From Dysidea avara (lineage: Eukaryota; Porifera; Demospongiae; Dictyoceratida; Dysideidae), in contig NC_089280.1 in the NCBI RefSeq assembly GCF_963678975.1, positions 16,094,780-16,158,779 of the forward strand: a stretch of DNA of 64,000 bases. Reading direction: 5' to 3'. The translations under genes and the position numbers were made by a program. The notes under the pieces are model-generated. The model was not told the DNA's origin, ran no database searches, and was given only the letters and a program-made list of their open reading frames with translations. Below are positions 27,201 through 36,972 of this stretch, in pieces (position 1 is the stretch's first letter; each line of letters begins with the position of its first letter).

Positions 27201-30200
27201 AAATAATATACACATGCAGTGTCAACTCACGGAGAATGAGCTGGTACTGTAACAACAGGGTTAGACAGGTCACTCCCATATACCACCAATACTCCTTCTG
27301 ATGTGCCAACAGCCACAAACTACAGTGATACGGAAGGACATATAGGTACATCAGTGCAAACCTACTAGACATGTAGTACTGTATAGCAGATAAAATTGGC
27401 GGGAGGAAACTTTGGCGAATATATCACAATAGGATTTTGGCAAGATGAACAAATTTGTTAGTAACTAATACAGATTTGTATTGGACAAAAAAATTGGTGG
27501 ATTTTAATTTGGCAAAACACCGCTCCCTTGCCAAATTCACCAAACTTCAAACTAAACAGTATTAACTTAAGCAGTAAGTATTCTGTACCTTTTTACTGTG
27601 TGATTGTCTCAAGTGAATCACTGATCCACCCAGAGTGGTCCACAATCCAAACACACCATCATTAACAATCCAAGAGTATATATTACCACCAAGATCACCC
27701 ACTAAAACTGTGGAGTAGTGACTCCAAATAATGCACCTCACCGACAACCCCACCTGTTAATAAAGGACATACTAAATTTATCATAAATAATATAACTAAC
27801 ATTATGATGGTGTGTTGGGTTAGTTTCTTTTAGATGATATATCCATACGTTGCCCACCATATCACCAACAGCAACCCTGCTCATGTCAGGGGAGAGAGCA
27901 AGACCACAACAAGTAATCTCTTGTGTAGTTGATAAACTGTGTGCTAGAGATGCTGACTGAATTACCCCTGTGGGTACACACACAATTTAGAATATGTACT
28001 AAAAGTATATGATTAGTGTGTACAGTTAGTGCTTGATATATAGTAAGATTCACTACGGAACACCACTAAAGAATACATTTAAATGCCAGGGCATAAAAGA
28101 CCATTTTGGTATGGCTATCAAATAAAGAATGTGGTATTAAAGTTTACATGTATATTGCAACCAACACTAGTATACAGCAATCACAGAAAGCTGCATTAGA
28201 GAGTACACCTGACTGTTCTATTAGAATGGTCCAGCTTTAGCTTGAGTTACTTATGAAGAATACAAAGGTGCATCATGAACTATTATATCTACAACTTAAT
28301 GTCATGGTGCCACATTTAACTCTCTACCTTCATCATTCCTAGTTAACGACAGACACATCAGTGATGATACTCCACACACCCACAACACGGATCGGTCTAA
28401 TCCCAGTTGTGTGCACACAATATAATCATCCACTGGGAGGCCAGTAAACTTGTAGACAAGTTGACCTTTCTTGTCCCACCAAGTGACCTTTCTCCCTGAA
28501 CCATCTGGTAGTATTATATTATTTCCATCCCATGATAATGTGCGACTACTAAACCCCTACAATGGTATACAGCAGTGTCAACATGTCACAAAGACAACAA
28601 TATACATATACAGTACCATAAATGTAGGTCCTACTGCTACATTAACAAACAATCCATTACTCTGATAGATCAATCACTCAACAGATCTATTATGGACTCT
28701 TGCAGTTACTTTACAGTGCTCCCAGTAATTTTTTTGAGTGTGCTGTCAAACTGCCTACAACACAGATTTTGTCCTGCCAAACATATTATAAAAGTACTGG
28801 GACCCTAAAGATGTAGTCATGCCAAAAGAATGTAACCATGTCATAAAATAATGTTACACACTGTTTCTAGTCAAGTACAACAGTCAAAGCTATTAAGTGA
28901 AACTTCATGCATCCCACAAGTCAAAGGTAACACTGGACAACATGGTTTTAAATACATTTTGCACATTCATAGCTGACAAGTACAAGTAGGCTGGTGTTCA
29001 AAACCTCACTGTGTTGTCCTGAAGTAAAGCTTGTGGCCACAAACCATAAACAAACAGTTTAAATATTACTGCCTTTGTAAGGCTGCTCTCCGGCAGAGGC
29101 TAAATGAAGCAGCGAACGGCCACCATTTTACACCACAATAACAAACTCACCAGTGGGATGTGCCTTTTGGGGTTCCGACAAGTATAGGCCTTCTGTGCCT
29201 TGTTTTATCTTTATCTTCAATCAGGCTGCTTGTTTTCTTCTTCATCCAACGAAACCATATGGAGACCAGTGTTAATTTTCCGTATCAACACTTTCTTTCA
29301 GCAACATACCGTATAGCCTAAATATTTCGAGGGGGGAAATGTTATCAGCAAAAATTTTAGCCTTGAAATATTTAGGCTTCCATATAGTCTAATACATTTT
29401 GGAAGTATTTGCAAATCCACGAAAATTTTATTTTTAGCAACATTGCTCAACTTCGAAATATTTTCCCCTTGAAATATTTAGGCTATACGGCAATATATAG
29501 ACACCACAAAATTATTTCAGAGCTGGATTTCAGAAGCGTTTTAGTCCTGGCGCTACCATAAGAGATATACTTCAGTCTTTCCTTTGGCTAGCACTTCAAC
29601 ATCTAGTGCTAGGGGTGGTGGCAAGGGGTGCTGGATACCCCGGGGGAAAAAAAGAAGAGATATACTAGCTAGATACCGGTATCTACAAATTCGTGATTGG
29701 GATCCTGTTCACGATAGGTTCAACCACGCCCATCAATTAAAGATCTAATAGTGAAAGAGTATGGAGACCACACATCTTAACAATCTAGATATTTTCTTAA
29801 CAGTAAACCTCACTCCTTATTGGTCTAGCTAGCTGCTCACTTCGAGATATACTCTAATACAACAGTCACTCTAATACAACAGTCATGTATGATAAGAACA
29901 GTACAAGTTACATTGTTCTGATAGACATATTTGTATAAGAAAAAGAAGCAAGCACAATACAAAAACATCATTGTTCTAAAGGAGACAGATGCCCCTCAGC
30001 AACAGCAAGGTCGACAGCTGGAGGCACACAGGGACACTTGGATCTAGAATGCAATCCCCTGATACACATTATTGAAGAGCGCAGCAAGGAGAACCCCAAA
30101 CTACAGCGAAGCCTGCCCATAACTACAGAATATGGGGAACTCCACTTCTCACTGAGCAAATGGGCAAGATGTTTACAAATGATGGTATCTGCCTTCCCAT

Positions 30201-31666
30201 ACCTACAAATGTGAAAAATACAAGTGGACTAATACAAGTTACATTGTAGCTAGCTGTGCCACAACAAAAAACTAAACAAACTAGTATTTTTTAAAAATTG
30301 TTAATTTAAAAATGAAGTAGGGATCTATGCAACAAAAAGTAGTGAAACAAGAGATGAATGATGGTGTTACAGCACAGCTCAGTGGGAAAGTCCCTACTTT
30401 GGCATATTAGCTGTTCAATGCCAATGTAGGGACTTCCCACTGAGCTATGCTGTAACACCATCATTCATCTCTTGTTTCACTACTTTTTGTTGCATAGATC
30501 CCTACTTCATTTTTAAATTAAGAATTTTTTTAAAATACTAACGACTCTTTTATTATATAGAAAAATTTAATAGAGTGTCCCCAACTTAAAGCGAAATAGT
30601 TACATTTGCTCACTGCCATAGATAGACTACCCACACAGTCTACAACCATCTTAGCACTCTTTGTAAAGTGAATAATTTTCTTATCCTGATCATGACAATA
30701 CTTTAACTGCTCCTTATGAATCCATGAAGCATACATGTATGCAGATGTCAAGTATCCCGATTAACCTCAGGGTCAGATATACATACACAAGGAAAACAAT
30801 ACAATACTTACTGTTTCAAAAGAAGTAATGATTTCTAGTGTCACACTATTGATTACCAAGTTTGACCCTCCAAGAAGAGAGAGAACAAATGCATCATCCT
30901 TGACATCAGATAGCACTAACAAATCTGTTTCCTTTTGTGCTGACTTGGCAAAAATTTCCTGAGATTTCAGCAATGAGCCGGTGCTTGAGTACAAACGAAT
31001 AACTCCATTTTCACCATCTCTTTCTTCCATTACGATGCAATTTCCTGATTCAGTTACCTCACAAGCAGTAAATACATCACCATACTTGTATGCTTTAGCT
31101 GGTGACAAGTGTTGCTGCTTGACTTCTTGCATCTGCAACTTCTTTGCAGCCGCATCTGGTGGCATAACCTTCCATAGCAGCTGGACACTTACATCTGATT
31201 CTGACGTCCCTTTTATTTCATGACAAGACAAATAAGACTGAAAGCCATTGGTAGTTATGAAGAATCTAGAGCCATCCTTGGACCACGCTACCTGAAAGTA
31301 AACATGCGAAGGTAGACTCATGTAGACTCTAGCTGCTAGCAATCAATGTGGGAAACTTACAAATGAAACTGAGTCTGAAGGTGCTTGTTGAGTAACCAAT
31401 AACTTCCAATCCATGTTCCAAATTTTCACTTCTCCGGAATAGGAAGCGGTAACTATCCATTTTCGGTCCGGGTCTGCTCGCATTACCATGATAGCGTCAT
31501 CGTGTGCTTGAAAGAACAAGTTTCTCTTCCCATCCTTCACATCCCAGCGACACACTGACATCCCCAGAGGAACGTCAAGAGACAACAACGACTCATGGCG
31601 TTGTAAGCAAGTACAATGCCGCGCTGAAGCGATGCCGAAAGAAGATTCAACCTGCAGCGTCACCAT
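24247..31666 (-). CDS. WD40-repeat protein, 11 exons, 703 aa
   Basis: Exons from 5' to 3': 31361-31666, 30812-31291, 30539-30712, 28328-28556, 27801-27967, 27589-27753, 27231-27319, 26968-27069, 25356-25452, 25184-25291 and 24247-24441. All introns are GT-AG and the phase is kept throughout. WD-type strands recur: RKWIVTASYSGEVKIWNMDW in exon 1, VAVGDMVGNVWIYHL in exon 5, TVLVGDLGGNIYSWI in exon 6, FVAVGTSEGVLVVYG in exon 7, ERLATCSEDQTTKVWH in exon 8, GHTMAVTSVDW and SLLASSSDDQTVRVY in exons 9-10, and NGHVVIWRI near the end. The length fits two beta-propellers and no other domain is seen, so a scaffold role is likely. I do not recognise the orthologue. The start shares a 62-bp gap with the divergent MAD1-like gene. 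The exon 3 acceptor is the least certain junction. Confidence 0.82.
24517..25043. mobile_element. pogo/Tigger-like MITE (copy B) carrying a nested insertion
   Basis: Paralog of 4429-4626 with the same CAGTGGTCCCTCTATTAT and AAGGACCACTG ends, split by the element at 24598-24934. Confidence 0.75.
24598..24934. mobile_element. PIF/Harbinger-like MITE with TTA target duplication
   Basis: Ends GGCCACTTCAACTAAATC and GATTTAGTTGAAGTGGCC are inverted repeats, with a TTA on each side (24595-24597 and 24935-24937). The copy A empty site reads CCCCATTCAATTAC. A 3-bp TTA duplication and GG-starting ends fit PIF/Harbinger. Confidence 0.75.
25895..26529. mobile_element. 635-bp inverted-repeat element, copy B only
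   Basis: Ends GGGTGCTCTGTACAG and TATACAGAGCACCC are inverted repeats; flanks are TTAA on the left and ATAA on the right, suggesting piggyBac-type TTAA targeting with one mutated site. Copy A lacks it. It lies in the intron between WD40 exons 8 and 9. Confidence 0.65.
29307..29491. mobile_element. MITE with CCGTATAGCCTAAATATTT termini
   Basis: Left CCGTATAGCCTAAATATTTC pairs with right GAAATATTTAGGCTATACGG. A decayed partial relative (TTGAAATATTTAGGCTGTAC) lies at about 47580-47630. Confidence 0.75.
30284..30538. mobile_element. Near-perfect palindromic MITE at a splice donor
   Basis: Arms of about 115 bp (GTATTTTTTAAAAATTG at the left; GAAGTAGGGATCTATGCAAC shared) around a short centre, flanked by TA on both sides (30282-30283 and 30539-30540). 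On the minus strand its first two bases GT serve as the donor of WD40 exon 3. Confidence 0.85.
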
Positions 31667-31728
31667 TGTAATATCGATTGTGGTAATGAGATATATTTAT
31701 TCAATATTCGTTTGTGGGTTTTGATAAT
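31667..31728. promoter_or_regulatory. 62-bp divergent intergenic region (likely bidirectional promoter)
   Basis: The start codons of the WD40 gene (minus, 31664-31666) and the MAD1-like gene (plus, 31729-31731) are only 62 bp apart. Both 5' UTRs and the core promoter must overlap here or extend into the coding sequences. No clear TATA box is seen. Upstream non-coding exons are not excluded. Confidence 0.55.
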
Positions 31729-34700
31729 ATGGAAGAAATTGAATCTGTTCGTCTTCGTTTGGACTTTGATTCTAATGAGACTTGTGATGCTACAGTAGAG
31801 GAAGAAATAATTCTGTGCTCTTCTAGCGATAATTCTCCAGAACTTGGCTCTGAGGATGGCTCATATGAGTTTGACCCAGATGTGGTAGGTCCTGAAGCAG
31901 ATTCATCCTCGGATACACCAAAGAACTCACCAGAGAAAAGCACATCGGGTCCCAGCACATCTTCCTCACCACATGTGCAAACTACTAATCCAACTCCTTG
32001 TGACTGGATAGTAATGCAGTCCAAGGTGGCACAGCTGGAAACTGAGTTGACTGTTGCAAAACGAGCAGCTAAAAGAGCTCGAATTGAAGAAGAGGCTTTA
32101 CCAAACAGGTCACCAACTAATGAGGAACTTGCTAGACGTGTACATGATCTGGAACAAGAGCGAAACAAAATTATGGAGGACCTGCTGTTATTGAAAACTG
32201 AACTGAAATCCACTGAAAATGAACTTAATGAGAAAACTACACAGTTTAATTCAGAACATCATGATAGTATGAAAGAGTTGAGGAGGCTACAAGCTGAACT
32301 CATTCAGGTTTGTTTACGTGCTAGTTAGTATCATTTCAGATGCTCGATTCTTGTAGGCTCAAAGCCAGGCTAAGAGTTCCACAGCTGAACGAGACTATTA
32401 CACCAACAGGTAATAGTAATTCACACAAACACAGCCAAGCTGTGAAAGAAAGGTGTGGCCTTCAACAGCCTGGGTGAAAAAGTTGCAAAATCAAAGGTGG
32501 TGGCCAAGGCAATGATATAAACTTTAATAATGTACACAGCCATTATTAAAATTTATCAGCATTATTGCAGCCATTTCACCTTTGATTCACATCTTTTTTT
32601 TCACCCAGGCCACACCTATTTTTACAGCTTGTGTGGGTTTCTTTTCTTTTGTGTTCTGCAGACAGAAGTGTATGATTGTATTGGCATTTGGTATTATTTT
32701 GATACTCTAATAGAGCGCACATTTTTTTGAGAGGAATTGCACATAGAATGTTCATTGGTAGATCTATGAAATTAAACTTTTACTATTAAGCAGATTGATT
32801 GTAACCAAAATTTATGAAGTAGAGATTAAGTGAGATGAACAGCCGTGATTTGGGTGTTCAATCAGTATGGAGGTCCCTAGTTGAAGGTTACTCTGGTGAC
32901 ACATTATAATGCACTTTTTACCCCATGGTGACTGTTTTATTAGAGTATCTCAACTCTAGGATTTACAGTTGTTTGGGTTAATTCTATAGCTGTTACTTCT
33001 TTGTTCTTCTAACCATCAACAGACACTACTATCATGGCTAGCTATTTATCCATCCAATTTAAAGTTACTGTATTCCCATAAGTGGTTTACCCTGTAGTCG
33101 TACGTGACAGAAGTTTGATTTTTTTAAAAGGAATAAACGTTCATACGCTTATCAGATTCCTTGCAAACTCAGTATGTGGATTCGCCTTCATATGTTCATT
33201 ATCTGTATTAAATTTTAAGGCGATTCAAATTACATGTTACATGTTTTGCAACAAAAAGTGTGCACAAAGAAGAATCTAGGCACCCATGGACTAGAGCCCT
33301 TAAGAAGAGGAAATGAAAACTTTGGTCACTTATATATCAAGGTGATGAATGGCTGGAGCAAATTTACTATGTCCCAGTCTGTGTGGCCTACCTGGCAGAC
33401 AGCTATAATGCAATGAATGGTGTGCTTTGAAGAAGGGACCATGGAGCTACACAGACGTGAAGATCGAATTTTCTTTCTTCCTGTCAATATATACTCATGG
33501 TGTGACATGCTGGCTTTCTTGGCCACACAACACACTACCATTTGTCTTAATTATCAACTGTGTATACACTTGCTCTCTGGTGTAGGCCTGTCCACAATCA
33601 ATAACTTCATTTCAGAATTGGGAAAAAGTGTTTGGTAGATGTGAAATTGATTTCATTCTGTGTACGCGTATTTAAATCACCACTTTTTGCATGTTTCTGG
33701 ACCTTTTCCAATTTTTTTTATTATCTCAATATTATCTGTAGTGTTCTAAGGAAAGGGTTACCATAGTTTCAATCTGTTATTGTGTTATAGCATGGATAGT
33801 TGGAAGAGTAAACAAATCTATCTGTTTAACAAAATACACTACTCTTAAATTGGGACCCATAGCTAAATTAAATGAAATGTATTTTCCATGAATTTGCGAA
33901 ATTCCCCAATCCCCCTAGGTATAGCTTTATCCCTGCCACATATGGGTAGGAAGGCATGTTAAGTTGAGAATTAGTGATGATATTGTATTTCTTCTACTGG
34001 AACGTAAACAAATGCAAATGTAATGTGTGCTCTTATTTGGGCTACAGAAAATGAAGCCTGTGAGCTGACAAACAAGATGGTTTCATTAAAAAGAACAAGA
34101 CATTGTCACATATACGTTTGTTGTTTGTGTGTTGTTTTAAAATATCTCTAATATAACAGTCACTTGTTACCAAGGTACATAAGTGTTGCTAGCATTTAAA
34201 CTATAGTAATAGTACTATTTTGTAAAAGCGAAAAACATCGATTCCCTAAATTTGAATAGTTTCCATGCACAAGCCAATGTATTGATGCTAGGTATGAGAT
34301 ATCAGAAGAAAAGCACAAGTTAGAGAAGGCTGAGCTGGAGCAGAGTTGTTCACAATATCAGGACACCATTCGAGAACTGACTACAAAGGTCAAGTCACTA
34401 CAGTCAGTGGAACAAGATTTGTTTACAGCGAAAATGACAATCAAGGTATGATGTAGTCAACACTTGAATTGTACTTCAAACTATGAACCTTATTGTACTG
34501 GATTAATCAGCAATAAATCCTTTAACATTTGTTGAATGAATTTCAAGTCCCACGTGTTGGTGAGAAATGGGGTTGGGAGTCCAATGCAGAAGTGTTTCTC
34601 CTCCTATCAATTGTTTTGTTGTTAGCAAATGGAAAGAGATAGAAAGGCTTACAGTGATGATGTTAAGTTAGTTCAGCTTATGAAGACACAAGTCAGTGAA

Positions 34701-35747
34701 CATGGTGACCTCTCAAGATTAAATACCAGGCTTCTTGGTGAAAATAAAGTGTTAAGGTGCTGTACAACTGTTATCAAGATACTGTAATGTAACTGGTGTA
34801 ATTTCAGGGAAACTAGCGGTAATGTTGAGTTACTGAAATATCAGTCACTTACATTGGAAGAGAAAGTAGCAAGATTTGAAAATATGGAGGCAGAGTTAGT
34901 GAAACTGCAATTAGAAAATGAGGTCAGTATTTAATGGACCTCATTATGTGTGTGTAATATTTATAAACTTGTAGGAATTGAGAAAGAAATTGGATCAGTG
35001 GTGTGGCTCTGATCTGGTAGCTGATCCAGTTGCTATGCAACGTCATGTCAGTGAGCTACAGCAACGGGATGTGATGAACATCAGTCGAGTGAAAGAATTG
35101 GAAACAAAGTTTGTGGTATAGCCAGTACATGACACCCATAATAAAAAAAATTATGCGAAGCAAGGTGACCAATTTGGGTCCAGCAAAAAAATATCTAAGT
35201 TGTCCCAATATATACATTGCAACTTTTGTGGTGCATTTTATTATTTTTATTCTTAACTCTAGTATTAAATCTCTGACGGAAGATAAAAATTATTTAAGAC
35301 AAGAAGTTGACACACTCAAGTCTGAACTAGCAGCAGAAAAGGTTACAGCTACGTAGTAGCTAGTCTTGTTTGTGCCATTTTTGTTTTCACCACAACAGGC
35401 TAAAATTCAAACGATGGAGGAAGTTGCAATGAGACGAGAAAGACGACTAATGTTCCTAACAAAAGAACGTGATGGATACATCAATGTACTAAAATCCTAC
35501 CAAGTAGACGGAAGTGTTGAACAACAAGTGAAAGATCTTCAAGCTGAGGTATATCAATCAGATATCCATACATCAAACATCAAAGTATTCCGTATTGTTT
35601 TAGTTGGTGCAATGCCAGACCACTAGCAATGACATCATTAAACAACTGGAGGTATAGAACATGTGTTTGACAGTGTATTGATTCTGATGTTTTTTCATAT
35701 TGTTTTAGGCAGAGTTAGAAATACTGAAACCCACTGGTGTAAACTAA
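31729..35747 (+). CDS. MAD1L1: MAD1-like spindle-checkpoint coiled-coil protein, 10 exons, 488 aa, C-terminally short
   Basis: Exons: 31729-32307, 32357-32409, 34292-34445, 34626-34756, 34808-34922, 34975-35108, 35263-35341, 35399-35548, 35619-35651 and 35709-35747. All are GT-AG with phase kept. An acidic Ser-rich N-terminus of about 90 residues precedes a long coiled coil. Two stretches are characteristic of MAD1: RHVSELQQRD after a Trp-containing segment (LDQWCGSD), and RRLMFLTKERDGYINVLKSY. MAD1 anchors MAD2 at unattached kinetochores in mitosis. The reading ends with LKPTGVN and a stop, before the Mad2-interaction motif and C-terminal globular domain of full-length MAD1 (about 720 aa in human), and I find no such exons before 36973. 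It is thus a truncated gene, an assembly artefact, or a coiled-coil paralog. The family call is by motif only. Confidence 0.68.
32423..32638. mobile_element. Palindromic MITE in intron 2 of the MAD1-like gene
   Basis: Arms built on ACAGCCAAGCTGTGAAA, GGTGTGGCC and GCCTGGGTGAAAAA in inverted orientation. It begins 14 bp after the exon 2 donor. Single-arm relatives lie at 45056-45170 and 46506-46612. Confidence 0.7.
32660..34291. other. Rest of MAD1-like intron 2: SINE-like block and decayed DNA
   Basis: 32660-32905 resembles 46740-47060, including the tRNA-like end (GTATGGAGGTCCCTAGTT here). A ReverseTyped CTCTAATAGAG motif lies at 32938. Around 33340-33420 a reading VCVAYLADSYNAMNG recalls hAT/ZBED transposase relics, but too weakly to call. 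Confidence 0.35.
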
Positions 35748-36287
35748 GATAAATTATAAGTTGCATGTTTTTCTACACTTCACATCCATTAATATACATC
35801 AGCCATTAAATTAACAACGTTGGAGAATAATTGTGTTCATTATACATTTTTCTGGTGAACTAGGTGATGACTGTGTTACACTTTAAACAAAGAAGGTGTA
35901 ACCTTACACACCAGTTATATCATCAGTATATCTGGAAAATAAGTGATGTGATACTATGATGAAACATTAGGATTACAAGAAGTGGTCTAAACAACAACAT
36001 GGTCTTATTCTGGGACTGATCTGAGGCTTCCACCATACATGGCTGCCACTGCATTCCCCTAACTAACAGTTCTGTGGTGTATGCACAGCTCCGTCAGGTA
36101 AAGCCATCAGCTGCAGCTAACTAAACTCAGTTCTTGGTTGGTAGTCAAAACCTACAAACTGATTCCAGCAAATGTTGCATTCTTTTGGGTTAAGCTGCTG
36201 CTGTGATCTGGAATATCTTGGTCATGGCATATTACACATAAATTCCTCATTCAAGCCATAGATGTTGAATGTGTATAATATAGCTTA
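35748..36287. other. Presumed 3' UTR and intergenic DNA
   Basis: 35775-35830 (CACTTCACATCCATTAATAT) has a relative at 46090-46145, so part is repeat-derived. No MAD1 C-terminal exon is seen. Confidence 0.4.
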
Positions 36288-36492
36288 CCGTACGCAAGGA
36301 AATTTTGATGTCAAAAAAATTTGACGAATCGGTTTAATTCGTCAAATTTAAATTCGTCAAATGTTTATAAGCGCCCTTAAAAGTACAGGTTTTGCCTAAA
36401 ATGTCTTCATTTTCGTCAACATTTTATTCGTCAAATCTGCTGAAGTCTGAATTCGTCAAATTTTTTTGACATCAAAATTTCCTTGCGTACGG
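36288..36492. mobile_element. MITE with 40-plus-bp perfect inverted repeats and TA duplication
   Basis: CCGTACGCAAGGAAATTTTG at the left and its exact complement at the right, extending through TGATGTCAAAAAAATTTGAC; TA on both flanks. Tc1/mariner-type targeting. Confidence 0.85.
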
Positions 36493-36848
36493 TACTTCAT
36501 TTCCTCTTGCTGAACTTGGCTTTTCCAACTGTACATGGGGAGCATTGCAATCAGTCACACATATTACTTACCTACAGAAAAATTATCCCATTATTTTAGT
36601 GTCACATTTCCCATATCACACCAATGCTGGCCAATCCATTGCTACACTATTACATATTTTCTGACAATTTGGACTATTTATTCCATTGTCTTGACTGAGC
36701 TACTCTCTCAGTGCCTCAAGTTTTTTATTATCTTTAATGCATGATTCGAATAAGTTTGAGATTAATTATCCGCCTATATTTTTGCCTTGCTGCTTACAGT
36801 GTAATAATGTCAATGCTGTACAGTAGACAAGCACAGCCTGGCTGGCAC

Positions 36849-36892
36849 CATAGATAATAGACACCCCTACCATGGGGTGTCTATTATCTATG
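36849..36892. repeat. 19-bp perfect hairpin between GCTGGCAC direct repeats, 80 bp upstream of a gene
   Basis: CATAGATAATAGACACCCC, a 6-nt loop, then its exact complement. The 8-bp GCTGGCAC occurs on both sides (36841-36848, 36892-36899), as after an insertion with an 8-bp target duplication. It lies in the expected promoter or 5' UTR of the gene at 36973. Confidence 0.8.
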
Positions 36893-36972
36893 CTGGCACA
36901 GACCATGTTGGATGAAAATAACTGCAAGCGCATGCGCGTACGTACTGTTCTGTCCTCATTCAAAATCAGAAA

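Noticed and set aside
29968-30159. 63-residue minus-strand frame inside the WD40 intron
   Set aside because: The frame does not fit the phase of neighbouring exons and the sequence looks repeat-derived.
33326-33541. Possible hAT/ZBED transposase relic in the MAD1-like intron
   Set aside because: Only a short stretch (YLADSYNAMNG) is suggestive; frames are broken and the match is too weak to call.
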